Source: Nelumbo lutea (lineage: Eukaryota > Streptophyta > Magnoliopsida > Proteales > Nelumbonaceae). From it: a stretch of DNA of 64,000 nucleotides. The stretch lies in the NCBI GenBank assembly GCA_022828595.1, contig JAKGHH010000006.1, forward strand, positions 17,852,499-17,916,498. Direction: 5' to 3'. Below, in pieces: positions 32,870 through 44,199 of the stretch (the first letter of the stretch is position 1; each line of letters opens with the position of its first letter). A program made the translations under genes and the position numbers. Below the pieces are notes generated by a model. The model saw only the letters and a list, made by a program, of their open reading frames with translations, ran no database searches and had not been told where the DNA came from.

Positions 32870-35800
32870 CTACAACAGAAAAGTAAACCTACTAGCTAAG
32901 ATTCAAAAAGTTTTACAGAATAAGGGTAAGACGATTTCATAACCTTGATTGAAACAAATGGCTACTATAAAATTCTTTGAGAAATTTTCTTGTGTAAAAA
33001 GTACTGTTCTCTGTCTTAGCCTTTAGGAGCCAAAAAGATACCCAATTAAACTTAGGATCCTCATACCATTCCAGACCAAGAATAGAAACAACATGGTCGA
33101 TTTGTAAAAGGTACTTTCAGTTATTTCCCAATATAAAATGGAAAATTTTAATATTCCTAAATTTCCATCCTGGTAAAGTAAAATGAGAGAAACAAAAGCA
33201 ACCCTGTAGAGCAGACAGGTCCAATCTAAATGCACAGTATGTGCTACAGTTGAAACATTCTAAAGAGGAAAATTAAGCTCCTTGACAGAATAGTCATAAA
33301 TAATCTCCCTAACAGCAGGGGAGGCTGCACACAGTGCCTATAATCTCCCCAGCACAATCATTCATGAGAGTTCATGCAGGGGAAGCAATTCACAGTTCCC
33401 ACCTAGGTCTCCTAAACTACTACTACACAGTACACTAAGAATTCACCCAAAAAGATGACTTAACCATGTTTTTCTTTTATTTTCCTATGAACTTTGCCTT
33501 CTCTTTGTGATACTGTTTTCTTGACTTAAGCATTAAAACGCTAAGAAAATTGCTAGGGCATTTTGAATTGGTTAGTTCATGCACAAGATTCCAAGTGGAA
33601 TGATAAAATTGTTCTACACCCAATCCCGCCTCCCACCCTAGGAGAGGGAAAATGAAAACAAGTGCTTGCATAACATAGTGACACCTCTAATAAAGGTAGA
33701 CTCTAAGGGAAGGGACACGGATTTCATATTTTAGACAAATAAATAGGGTTTTGGCAGTGTGTAGAAAAAATCTAAACATTCTCAAAAACAAAGACTTAAC
33801 TTGTTTTTCATATTTTTCCTGAAATAAGTTATTTCTATCAAAGAGAGCAAAAACACATTTGCATACCTTAGTCCCAGATATGAAGAGAAAATCTTTAGCC
33901 CGTGAAGGGTCGAAGAATGCCATCTTCTTTTCCAATGTGTCATATGCTGCCACCTGGAAAATAATAGGACATTAAAAAATTAAAAGTTATAATTGTTAGC
34001 TGGAAAACTAAAGAAAATTTTCCAGCACAAGTCTCTTGTTCAAAAACCATAAACATGACATTCATCTAATCTAAAAGAATAGTTTTATAAAACAGTAATA
34101 AGATCAACATGTTGCATAGAACTAAGTGTAGCAAAAATGTGAATATTGAGATGAATGAGAAAGAACACCAGAAAGGATAGGATCAGAAATTAACTTATTC
34201 AAAGGAACATAGGAGCAGCTCCAATAGGCGATAAATGAGGGGAAATGGACTAAGATGGTTTGGTCACATGCAAAGGAGACCATCTAAGTTAAAAGAAGTG
34301 ATATGTCACAAATTGAAAGGTCTGGAAGAGTTGGGGATAAACCAAAAAGGGCATGAGTTGAAGTAGTGAGAAATTATTTGAGGGCCCATTACTTTATGAT
34401 GGATATGTCACTGAACAGAGTTAAATGGTGGGAAAAGGTCTGATGTAACCGATCTCATATAGCAATACATGATTTAAGGTCCCATCCATTACTAGGACAA
34501 AAAAACTCCACCAATGTGAGCTTGTCTTATGCTACTAGTCCCAAGACCAAATAAATGAGGGTTAAAATTTTTGCCTAATCCAACATGGATCTTGAATTGT
34601 TATCAAGAATGTTTTCCTAAAAGTATTTATTTACTTGATCTAGCATGGCTTGGTATCAAGAGAACTATGAGGATCTTTGTATTCCCCCCAAAAGATGCAT
34701 GTGAACTGAAAGCTTTATTACAATCATGGCAAGTTAGTCACTTCTAGATATTCTACGAACACTGACCAACCGGTAACTTATATAGAGTAGATTTGATATT
34801 ACATAACAATTGAAATGGGGAAAAAAAAAGTCTAGCTGATAAAAAAACAATAGCATATAGAAGAAGAAAAGATACTCTTGTATAAGGGTTGACTATGATG
34901 CCAAAAAGACATGATACCAGAAAAACTTATAACCAATCAACTGGTATTCATCAAAATTCATCTACCAAGAGAGGGGGTTGGTTGGTCAAAGTTATTCTGG
35001 AATCATACCTTTCCGAAATTATAGATATTCCCTTGTATATAAGCAGCAGTAACTACAGGAACCTTACCATGCAAGCATTCTGTTAATGTGGTTTTGGAAG
35101 CCTAATAAACATTACAATGGTCATACTCAAGGTATTAATTCATTCCTAAAGCTCTATCTTGAATTGTTCAAATATGAGGAAGATTATTGAAAATCTAAGG
35201 ACAAACAAAATAAACTTCCCAAAAAGTAATTTCACAAGTTTCAAGTCACATGCATGTACAAAGCACTGTTTAAACTGTCAAAAAATAGGATATCTCCAGC
35301 AATTTTAAAGATCATTATCAAGGAAGCATTGCAAGTTCTTTACACTAACCATCCACAAAAGTTGTATTTAATAAAAATATGTAAAAAAAACAGAGCTTCA
35401 ATGGTTGCAAAAACAACGTGTTATTGAAGGCATACCCTGAATGGCAAAATATTTAGCTTTTCCAAGCCAGGAGCCATGCTCAACACCTTTTTCCCATGAT
35501 CAGGATCATACAAATCCCTCTTTTCCGTTGGATGACCCATACCAGCAGGATCCCGACCAACAATATAGAAATTAGCACCTGCATTTATACGCGCCTTGGC
35601 ATGCCATTGGACTTCAGTTGGACCAGCATAATGCATGGGTGATGGGAAAATAGAAACAATAGTAGTCTCAGGATCAAGAACACCATCTTCTAGAACCTGA
35701 AAAGGATCAAAAACTTTTAAGGCAATGTCACAAATTGTATGGCAGCATATAAATTTGCAAGCTCCTAACTAATAAGGAAAGCCATTGATTTCCTTGAGAT

Positions 35801-38800
35801 AACTATGGTTCTTTTGACCATATAAAAAGTGGATGAAGCACCAACAAGAAACCTTATGTGCTTGTTGAAAGAAATGAGATGGCAAATGATTTTAAGATTC
35901 TATCCTCTTTTACCAGAGAAGTAGTGTTCCTTTTCAATTGTTTGCAAACCTTTGTAACAATGTATATGAGCATCCATGGATGACTGTATTTTCCTACCAA
36001 GACACTCTCTCTTTTACTGGACAGACACCTAGACAATTGTAGATATTATAGGTTCTAAACCTTTCTTACTCTCCAAAGAAAACAAGTGTCAAACTATTTA
36101 TGATAGAAAACAAAAAATTGGTTAACAACCTTGCTATGTTGTTCCATCCGAACATCTAAGGGAACATCATCTGCCTTCGTAAAGCCACCTAAAGGATGAA
36201 GCAACAAAATTGGATTCTTATAACCCATTTCCAAAAGTCGTCGGCGTGTATCATTCATCAATAATGCATGTCCATTATGCACAGGATTCCTTAGCTGAAA
36301 AGCAAATACAGCATCAGCCTGACGCCTATCAAACTCTTTCCGGAGTTCACGGGGTGAGAGCCTGTAGTGATCAAGACAATCATTATATTTAATAGGTTCC
36401 AATACTTCCAGATCCCCTCCAATGAGCCAATTTCCAGCTGGACTAATCACCTCTTCAACATAAGGTAATCCCGGTGCAGTTGTACCCCATGTTCTAGCAA
36501 TCCGTTCTTCTTTATTGTGCTTGTAAATTTGAATACTATACAAAAATGAATTCAATGTTAAAAAAATAATAAAGAAAATCAAGGGAAGAGAAGGAAAGGG
36601 ATGTCACAAAAAACACATTAGAAATTATGTACAAGTCTTGAATTCGGATAATAGATAAAATTTTGTTCTAGCATAACCTTTCTCCAGAATGCAGATTATA
36701 AAGTGTACCAAACTGATGGTTTTGGGACTGTTAGAAGCATGGCAGCATATTTTATCTTTTCTTATATTTAAGTAAGGGTAGTATTGTAATTTCATCTTTT
36801 ATTATAATGTTAATATAAGAGGGTGGCACTTAGGAGATCTCTCCCTGTTTCCCTACTTTCTTTAGGTTTCTAAAATCATAATTCCACATCTAATCATTGG
36901 GAAGGTGTTATAAGGGTGCTGTGTTACCTAAATGGTGCCCTTAAGCCATGGTTTTTTATATAAGAAAGGTGGACAATTATTACTGGAAGGATACTCAGAT
37001 GCAGATCGGGCAGGATCCTCAATTGATAGGAAGTCCATCACCAACTAATGCACATGTCTAGGTGGGAATCTACTTATTACCTAAAAGGGCAAGTAGTAGG
37101 GTGTAATTGCTAAAAGTAATGCTAGAACATAGTATAGGGCAATGGCACATACCACTTGTGATTTAATCTGGCTGAAGCATCTTCATTAACTTGGAGTAAC
37201 CATCTCCAAACCCATAAAGTTGTTTTGTGACAACCAAGCTGTTGTTCACATTGCATCCAATCCAATGTTCCATGAAAGAACCAAACACATAGAAGTAGAT
37301 TTTCACTTTGTCAGAGTGAAAGCTACAAGTGGTGACATAGTCACTCCTTTTTGTAAGGTCAGATGATCGGTTAGCTCATCTCTTCACTAAAGGGATGAGT
37401 CGTACAAGAATGGATTATGCTTGTAACAAGCTGGAGCTCTATGAAATTTACGCTCCAGCTTGAGGGGGAGTGTTAGAAGTATGGTAGAAGATTTATCTTT
37501 TCTTATTTTTAAGTAAGGGTAGCATTTTTATTTCATCTTTTACTATAATCTTAATATAAGAGGGTGGCAGTTAGGAGATCTCTCATTGTGCCAAACGGAC
37601 CAAACCCTTTTTTCTTAGTGTCAAACCCTATTTTCCCTATTTTCTTTTTCTTTGATCAGCTTAAGGTTGATTACAGATTACAGGGACCAAAAAAAACTTA
37701 AAAAAATGTATTACATGATTGTTACTAGGAACTGCACATTTATAGATTTATTGCATGCTATCAACTTATCAAGCTATATGGAACTCATTATATCCACTCA
37801 CAAATTTTCAAGTAAAGCATATCTTCTGGTATTGGAGAAAGCAATTGAAATGGTAAATTAAGAAGAAAGATCTCTAAGGCAGAAGAGGAGAGGAGGTGGA
37901 CTTCATTTGCCGGCTACAAACAAAATCATGGACCAAAATAAGTTCTATGTGGACAAAGCCATTTTCTACATTACAAAGAATGAGGTAGAAATCTTTTCCA
38001 AAACAAGATGGGTATTCAAAAACTGGAAAAGGTTAGCAACTTCACTATCTATAGTCTAGTACTAGTAGTCCCGCTAACAAGAGAATCAAATTCCAATTCA
38101 ATTCCTCTCAATTAAATGAAATGTATGTCATAACATCAAGACAATGAAATGGAAATTTCTCAGGCAATTCAAACCACTTTAGGAATCAAAAACTCAGCAA
38201 AAATCTTATAATAACAAAAATTGACTCCATTCCCTATGCCGTCCATGAGCTTGAAGTATACAACGACCCTCAAGTTTCTCTTTTTAGGCTTTTCTATGGT
38301 CTTCGAAAGTCATAGAAGAAGCCATGTTCCAATTTCCCATCTCTGTTCTAAACGCCAATATAGAAAAGAGTATCAAATTTACAAATTCTCAAGAGGGGAA
38401 CAGAAATAAAAACTAACCTTCTAAGGATGCCAATCAATTCCCCGTTCGGTCCAATCAAACCCACATTAGGAGAAGACCCGATTTCTTCCTTATCCTTGTC
38501 ATGAATTGCCAAGACTATAGGAAGCGACATGTTGACGATGGTTCCATCCTTCGACCGCAGAAAGTTAAAATGCAAGCTCTGCAAGTACTCATCTTCCCTC
38601 ATGAAGCCTCTTAGCGGACTAGCCCACCCCTCGCTAATAACATGAACCCATTCAAGATCAATCTTGGTAAGTTTCACCTTGGGCATCAACTCGGCTTCGG
38701 CCCTTTTTGACGCCCTTTCGCTTTCCGGCACAACAAGATCAACGAGGGCTCCACCATCTGGGTCGATCAGAGAGCTCTTAATAACAGAAGAACCATTCAC

Positions 38801-38989
38801 AGAGGAAGAAGAAACAGTAGGCATTGAAGGAAAAGAAACAAAATGTACTAGCGGATTGGAATGGTAGATGGGTCTGGGTTGAATTCTTACGCTTTGGCTT
38901 CTTCTTCTGTATACGATGGTTATTGTTGTAGGTTGGAAGTTAAAGTTGAGGTGTGTCGTAGTGAGGTGGGCTCTAATGGTTAATGCCAT
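32747..38989 (-). CDS. APS: ATP sulfurylase (sulfate adenylyltransferase), plastid type, five exons
   Basis: Makes adenosine 5'-phosphosulfate and pyrophosphate from sulfate and ATP, the first step of sulfate assimilation. Exons on the minus strand are 38418-38989, 36130-36535, 35436-35696, 33867-33953 and 32747-32869 (572, 406, 261, 87 and 123 nt). All four introns are GT-AG and the phases fit, giving 482 residues, close to the usual plant length. Residues 1 to about 70 are Ser/Thr/Arg-rich with almost no acidic residues, as in a plastid transit peptide. SLIDPDGG (73-80) starts the mature domain. Catalytic motifs are [10 protein letters not shown] (271-280) and GRDPAGMGH (373-381), with [13 protein letters not shown] (304-316) between. 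The start ATG at 38987-38989 has a good context (GAAATGG). A second Met at 56 could give a cytosolic form. Introns 1 and 3 hold antisense transposon remnants. No frameshift or stop is seen, so it is likely functional. Confidence 0.97.
33867..33953 (-). CDS. APS: APS exon 4
   Basis: Acceptor TATTTTCCAG, donor GTATGC. 29 codons covering [18 protein letters not shown] and DFLFISGTK. Confidence 0.97.
34225..34510 (+). pseudogene. RTE-like LINE 3' remnant in APS intron 3
   Basis: Reads [17 protein letters not shown], then KGLEELG and, after frameshifts, a Trp-containing segment (AATGGTGGGAAAAGG). The R-W-F-G-H-x-x-R-R-P phrase and the following Gly/Lys-rich stretch are characteristic of the C-terminal end of RTE-type LINE ORFs. 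It is short, multiply frameshifted and antisense to the gene. Confidence 0.6.
35436..35696 (-). CDS. APS: APS exon 3
   Basis: Acceptor CCTTTTCAG, donor GTATGCC. Encodes [20 protein letters not shown] and the GRDPAGMGH motif; 87 whole codons. Confidence 0.97.
36130..36535 (-). CDS. APS: APS exon 2
   Basis: Acceptor TTTTGTATAG, donor GTTGTTAAC. Encodes [19 protein letters not shown], the QLRNPVH motif and the [11 protein letters not shown] segment, the core of the catalytic domain. Confidence 0.97.
36729..37640 (+). mobile_element. Internally deleted Ty1/copia element in APS intron 1
   Basis: Two related segments act as LTRs: one from 36729 (TGTTAGAAGCATGG) and one from 37471 (TGTTAGAAGTATGG), sharing TAAGTAAGGGTAG and TTAATATAAGAGGGTGGCA over about 120 bp. 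Between them (about 36900-37460) lies a copia RNase H remnant: a decayed [12 protein letters not shown] metal site (about 36990-37015), an [23 protein letters not shown] segment (37230-37300), and a C-terminal LAxxFTK-like region. GAGGGGGAG (37462-37470) is the polypurine tract. Stops and frameshifts are frequent and nearly all of gag-pol is missing. It is antisense to APS. Confidence 0.8.
38418..38989 (-). CDS. APS: APS exon 1
   Basis: Encodes the transit peptide and N-terminal (PUA-like) domain with [19 protein letters not shown] and [11 protein letters not shown]. Ends ...CTTAGAAG before GTTAGTT; the codon is split after two bases. Confidence 0.96.
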
Positions 38990-39233
38990 TTCTGGCAAAG
39001 TGAATAAAGCTCCTCAAAAGCAAAAAGAGTAAAGATCCGATAAAATTGGGTCATTGTATGCACTCCTATCCTGCAAGATTGGTAGAGAGGAAGGCTTTTG
39101 GCAGACTGTGCCATTAACCAGAAAGACGTCCACACGTTTATGCCAATATTAGAGGATATCTAATACGTAATTACTAGCGGAGGGGCCTGCGTTGCGAAGT
39201 CGGCTTCAGTCAGGGCACCGTTCGGGCAAAAGG
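38990..39233 (-). promoter_or_regulatory. Proximal upstream region of APS
   Basis: Only about 245 bp separate the APS ATG from the compound repeat at 39234. There is a CCAAT (ATTGG on the plus strand, 39078-39082) about 90 bp upstream of the ATG. No TATA box was recognised. Function is inferred from position only. Confidence 0.35.
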
Positions 39234-39309
39234 TCCACTTCGTGTGAACATTTGTAGCGTGCGGGATAACTTAACGCCGTTACAAACAAATTCGAGTTTT
39301 CACTTCCCG

Positions 39310-40565
39310 CCATCGTTTTAACTTCTAAAAAATGATCGAAAATGGAACCGTTATGACCACCGGTTTCCGGGTCGACGGTTTGACCGTTCGGTTTGAACGG
39401 ATCGCCCATTATAACAACAAAAATTAAAAAATAATTAAAAATAAAAAATGGCCAAAAACTATAGAACAGGTCAACGGTTCGATCGTCTGAGTCAGTAAGT
39501 GGTTGATCGATTCAACAGATTTTGGTCAAGGACCTCATTTGGGGTAAAAAAGGATCAGTTGCCTTGAGGGTTCCCGAGCCAAACAATCCAACCATTCGGG
39601 TCAATGGCGGTTCGAAACCCATGCTTCCCACTCCTCTCCTCTCCTCTCGCTCGCTCGCAAGTTCTCTTCTCTCTCTCTCCCCCCTTCCAACCGGCGGCAA
39701 CAAACAATCATTACCGACGATGAACAATAACCATCACCAGCGGTTAGGGTCAATCTTAGGTATTGACTTTTTTTCAAGTCTTCTCTTTTGCATCATGGTT
39801 TTAAAAAGTGACACAAAAACAGAACCATTTTGGCCACAGGTTTCTAGGTTGATGGTTCGACCATCCAGTTCGAATGGACAGCCCATTCTGACAACAAAAA
39901 AATTAAAAAAATAATTAAGAATAATTAAAAATAAAAACAGCCAAAAATTGTTGAACGGGTCAATGGGTTGATGGTTCGACCGCTCGGGTCAATGGGTCGT
40001 TGATCGATTCAACAATTTTTGGCCAAGGAACGAGTTTGGGGTAAAGCGGAAACCGGTTGCCTGGATGGTTCCCGGGCTGAACGATCAGGCCGTCTGGGTC
40101 AACGGCAGTTCGAAAACCATGCTTCCCACTCCTCTTCTCTCTCTCTCTCTCCCCCCTTCTAACCGGTGGTGACAAACAAGCATTACCGGTGGTGAACAAT
40201 AACCATCAAGAGTGATTGGGGTCAACCTCAGGTATTGACTTTTTTTGAAGTCTTCTCTTTTGCATCATGGTTTTAAAAAATGACACAGAAAAGGAACCGT
40301 TCTGGCCACCGGTTTCCGAGTCGACAGCTCGACCATCTGGTTCGAACAAACGGCCCGTTCTGATAACAAAAATTAAAAAAATAAAAGATGACCAAAAACT
40401 GTTGAATGGGTCAACGATTCGATTGCCCGAGTCAACGGGTCACAAACCGATTTAGTGGTTTTTGGCCAGGAACCGGGTTTGGGGTAAAACGGAACCAATT
40501 GCTTTGATAGTTCTCGGGTCGAAAAGTTTGGTCGTATGCATCAACAGTGGTTCAAAAACCATGCT
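39310..40565. repeat. Tandem 472-bp units, two and a half copies
   Basis: Shared markers in order: GG(A/C)ACCG, CGACCATC(C/T)(A/G)GTTCGAA, CCCATTCTGACAACAAA, GGCCAAAAA, GGTTTGGGGTAAA, CCATGCTTCCCACTCCTC, CAACAAACAATCATTACC/GACAAACAAGCATTACC, GGTATTGACTTTTTTT and TCTTCTCTTTTGCATCATGG. Confidence 0.85.
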
Positions 40566-40711
40566 TTGCATCTCTTCCATGAAAAAACTAACCCTAACCA
40601 ATTTGGATAGTAGCCATCATCACCGAATACAGGCAACCAACAACCATTACCAGTGATGATGGTTGCCATCCAAACCGGTTAGGGTTAGTTTTTTCATGGA
40701 AGAGATGCAAA
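40565..40711. repeat. Near-perfect hairpin, arms about 59 nt
   Basis: TTTGCATCTCTTCCATGAAA (40565) pairs with TTTCATGGAAGAGATGCAAA, and AAACTAACCCTAACC with GGTTAGGGTTAGTTT. The loop is about 28 bases. It is the turning point of the larger inverted structure. A (GA)n tract lies at 40827-40851. Confidence 0.88.
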
Positions 40712-40820
40712 GGAGAAAACTTGAAAAAAAGTCAATACCTGAGGTTAACCCTGGTCACCGATGATGGTTATTGTTCATAGTCGGTAATGATTGATTGTCA
40801 CCGTCGATTGGAAGCAAGAG

Positions 40821-40854
<34 letters not shown>

Positions 40855-41509
40855 GAGAAGATAACCTACGTGCGAGAGGAGAGGAGAGGAGCAAGAAGTG
40901 AAAACTTGTTTTATTTGTAACGGCATTAAACTCTCCTGCACGCTTCAAATGTTCACACGAAGTGGAGGACGCGTGGCACGTTCTCCTTTTGCGCACCGAC
41001 CTCCTGCGTTGCATGCGCAAAACATGATGGTAAGTGGCTTGTCAAAGGTAAATTATTATATACGAAAAAAAATTGCAAAAGTTAAATTTTTTAATTAAAA
41101 GTTTATTGGAAAAAATAGTTAAATAATTGTATTTTTGTTTTATATAGTTGAATAATAATCACGGCTATCAAGCAATAGAGTGAAAGAGAGAGAAATGACT
41201 TTTGTAATTGTATTTTTGTTTCATATAGTTGAATAAATGTAAATAGTTAAATACTAATTAATTTAATTTAATAAATAAGTAAATTTAGTAAGATAAATGA
41301 GATAAATAGACAATCAAGTGAGAGAGTAAATATATATAAATATATACATGATTTTATGTCTTCCTTTGCTAGCAATAATAATTTGTTAGATTATTAAATC
41401 ATTAACTAATTAAATGATTTAGTAAAATAAGTTAATAAATAAATAAAACTTTATGTATTATCAATACAAGATTGGTAAAGGCTATCTAAAAATATTTAAT
41501 TAATTAATT

Positions 41510-42110
41510 TAGCATTGTTATTGGGTCGGGCTGAACTATTGGGCTACCGAGCCCATGAACAAGCTTAGCCTGATTCGTGGCCCAGCCTAGCTTAAGACTT
41601 GACCCACAGACCAGCCCGACCTGAGGCATGGCATGGGCCCGTGTAGGCTTGGACTAAAATAAAATTTTAAGATCTTTTTTTTAATTCATGTTAAATTTTT
41701 TATTATTTTTTAAAAAATGGCCTAGCCCTGTTTGTGGCCCAGCCTGGCCTAAGACTTGGCCTGCAGCATGGAACGGGCCCACATAGGCTAGGGTCGTATA
41801 TTATAAATAATAATTATCTAATATATAATTGTATTTTCAATTTCATTATATTATTTCATTTTATTGTTGCATATATAAATAATTATATACATTCATATAA
41901 AATAAAATTTTAAGAACTTTTTAAAATTTTTATCTATTTTTTTAATTTATATTAACTTTTTCATTTTCTTTTTTCAAAATTTTTCAAAAACATGGATTAG
42001 CCTGGGTCATGGCCCGGCCTGGCCTAAGAATTGGCTCATAGACCAGCTCGACCCGCATTACGAAATAGGCCTACGCGAGCTCGGGCTGAGAGGTGTGTCA
42101 AGCCAACCTC
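41510..42110. repeat. Degenerate GGCCCAGCCTGGCC-type repeat, three modules
   Basis: Modules at about 41530-41655, 41715-41800 and 41995-42090 share GTGGCCCAGCCT(A/G)GC, TAAGA(C/A)TTGGC and GGGCC(C/T)A(C/T)(A/G)(C/T)(G/A), separated by AT-rich DNA that also repeats (AATAAAATTTTAAGA). Similar wording occurs at 5716-5985. Ends were not fixed. Confidence 0.5.
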
Positions 42111-42700
42111 CTAAAATATCACAGGGGAGGGAAGTACAACCAACACAATATGGCCCAATTGTAAATAAAATGAGATATAAAGATAATTTTTAACAAATAT
42201 GAAAAAGGTAGAAGTTTAGCGGCATCATTGTAAATAGTTAGTAGTGGCACCATTGTAAATAATTACATGTTTAGTATCAAATATGAAAGAGAAAAATGAG
42301 AAATGACAAGTTATGATTTGTTTTGTTTTATTCAATGGCATCATTGTAATTAATTAAATTTGTAATGATGCATGAAAAAGAAATATTATAAGATTACAAG
42401 ATTTCCTTTAGGTTATATAAATAAAGATTCTATTTGAGAAATGCTGGCCATACAATTTAATTTATATATATAAACGACACTACTTCAATATTTATGGTTT
42501 ATACTTTTTTTTATAAAGAGGAAAGGTGCTACACAAGCCTTATAAGTCACATAAGCAGATAAACTCTAAGTATGTGTTTGGTATAGTGTTCATTTATTAA
42601 ATAAATGTTTGTAATTGATTTGTCTTCAAAATTGAGAAAATTGCTTGATAAATCATTTATTGACAACTAGGCGCCACATCAACGGTTGAGTGAATAAACG
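42111..42700. other. AT-rich intergenic DNA, no gene seen
   Basis: Repeats of GGCACCATTGTAAAT(A/T)A and GGCATCATTGTAA are seen at about 42220-42350; nothing else is supported. Confidence 0.5.
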
Positions 42701-42714
42701 ATCAACTGTTGGGA

Positions 42715-44190
42715 AAGCATTAAAATGAAACTTCCCCCAACGGTTGATACACACATAAATCAAAACTCACTTTTGTAAATATCAATGCGTACGAATGAAC
42801 ATTATGAAAAAAATATTGATTTGTCAATGACATGGTAGCGTTTTGATAAATGTTTATCACAAAACGTCTACAAAACAAAACGCATGCTAAATTCCAATGA
42901 AAAGACTTACAATCAAGGAAAATGGAATTAGAATTTGACGGAATAGCCAAATTAGCAACCCAATCAGTAGCTAGATTGGCTTCCCTATAAACATGCTTAT
43001 ACCTTAATCCTCTACTAAACTTCTCCTTGCACATCAGACAATCTGCTACAGATTATAATCTCAGGATCTCTGAAGTTGCACGCCAAATTGTGAGCCTCCC
43101 ACGCTGCCCAAGCCTCAACTGCGTTAATGGTTGAGTTGCCTAATATGTAACCCTTGTAGTCAATGATCTTACCAGAACAGCCCCTTGCAATAGCAGCTAC
43201 TGAACAGGTCTCATCACTTGAATGAGAAGCATCGAAATTGATCTTTACAGATCCCTGGTTAGGCGGAGTCCAGGCAGCATAATTCCACAATCTGACTCTA
43301 TTAGAGCAAGAAGGGGAAACAGTGAAATCATTAAACTCCATAAGATCTTTATTAGCTCTCTCTACAATTAACAGGGGAGAGGAATCCTCATTATTCAAAA
43401 TCTTCTTGTTCCTACACTTCCAAATGTGCCAAAGAGTAAAGACACTTTTCTTTTAAATGAGTTGACCCCTTAGTGTCTTTATCATGAATTGCTTTCCACC
43501 ATTCCATAAGTCCAACACTCGAATCAGTTAAAATTAATAAGTTTGGGTCAGTAATCCTCCAAACTTGGACAGCGAAAATACATCCTCTAAAAATGTGGTT
43601 GATGTCCTCCACTTCTCCACACCTACAGCATGCCCCATCGATGTTCATTCCTCTCCTCCTAAGCAGATACTTCAAAGGAAGCCTGTAATTTAAGAGGAGA
43701 AACAGAAAGACTTTTAGTTTCAAGGGACACAATAAACTCCAAACTAAACCCTTCTAATTAACTAAGTTTTCTCTATTGCAAGACTCAGTACATTTCAATT
43801 TATAAGCTGATTTCAAGGGAAAGGCACCAGTCGGATTTAGGCTCAAAATCATTTTATCCTCCATTTGATCTGACGGGATAAAGATGGATTTAATTTTATT
43901 CCTAAGCGTTTAAGGGAACCAAGCTCTGGATTTTGTCCTCTCTCCAAACACTTCTCTCTTTATCAATGAATTCACTCACCGATCATCCTCGTTGCAGCCA
44001 AGATCGATACTAACAAAAAGAGAAGTATGATCGACCCAACAATCCATCCAAAATTTTATAGAATTGTCGTTGCCTACTTCCACCGATTGGAAGCAACCAA
44101 AAGACAAAACACCCTTTTTTATTCTTTTTAGCTCATTACCTTGAGTTTTGAAGAATCAAATAGCTTCTCCCAAATTCAAATACTAAACGC
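42715..44190 (-). pseudogene. L1-like LINE 3' remnant (RT tail, zf-RVT, RNase H)
   Basis: From 44190 downward: a region after the RT core with frame-shifting pieces (ILSLNPTGAFPLKSAYKL in one frame, about 43800-43860); then the zinc-binding RVT domain (about 43740-43550) with RLPLKYLLRRRGM, CCRCGEVEDINHIFRGC; then an RNase H domain (43398-42930) with GSVKINFDASHSS, VAAIARG, NAVEAWAAWEAHNLA and the closing HVYREANLATDWVANLA. This domain order is typical of plant L1-type LINEs. Stops and frameshifts are present at about 43410, 43740 and in the upstream part. The RT catalytic core, endonuclease and ORF1 are missing. Confidence 0.85.
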
Positions 44191-44199
44191 CAAAGCAAT

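Larger units (their letters stand above)
39234..40966. mobile_element. Compound inverted-repeat element with tandem 472-bp units
   Basis: Ends are inverted repeats of about 72 bp (39234-39306 and 40895-40966): TCCACTTCGTGTGAACATTT, then AGCGTGC, GCCGTTACAAA and AGTTTTCACTTC, with few mismatches. Between them are plus-oriented units starting near 39310, 39791 and 40263 (markers CATCATGG at 39791 and 40263, exactly 472 bp apart). Each carries an 'AACCGTTCGGT' repeat followed by a (TC)-rich and ACCGG(C/T)GG block. A partial unit then follows in inverse orientation (about 40712-40890). A hairpin at 40565-40711 separates the two orientations. No coding domain or target duplication was found; the superfamily is unknown. 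Confidence 0.75.

Noticed and set aside
38990..38998. Longer APS start three codons upstream
   Set aside because: The codon is TTG, not ATG. The ATG at 38987-38989 has a strong plant start context and is the better choice.
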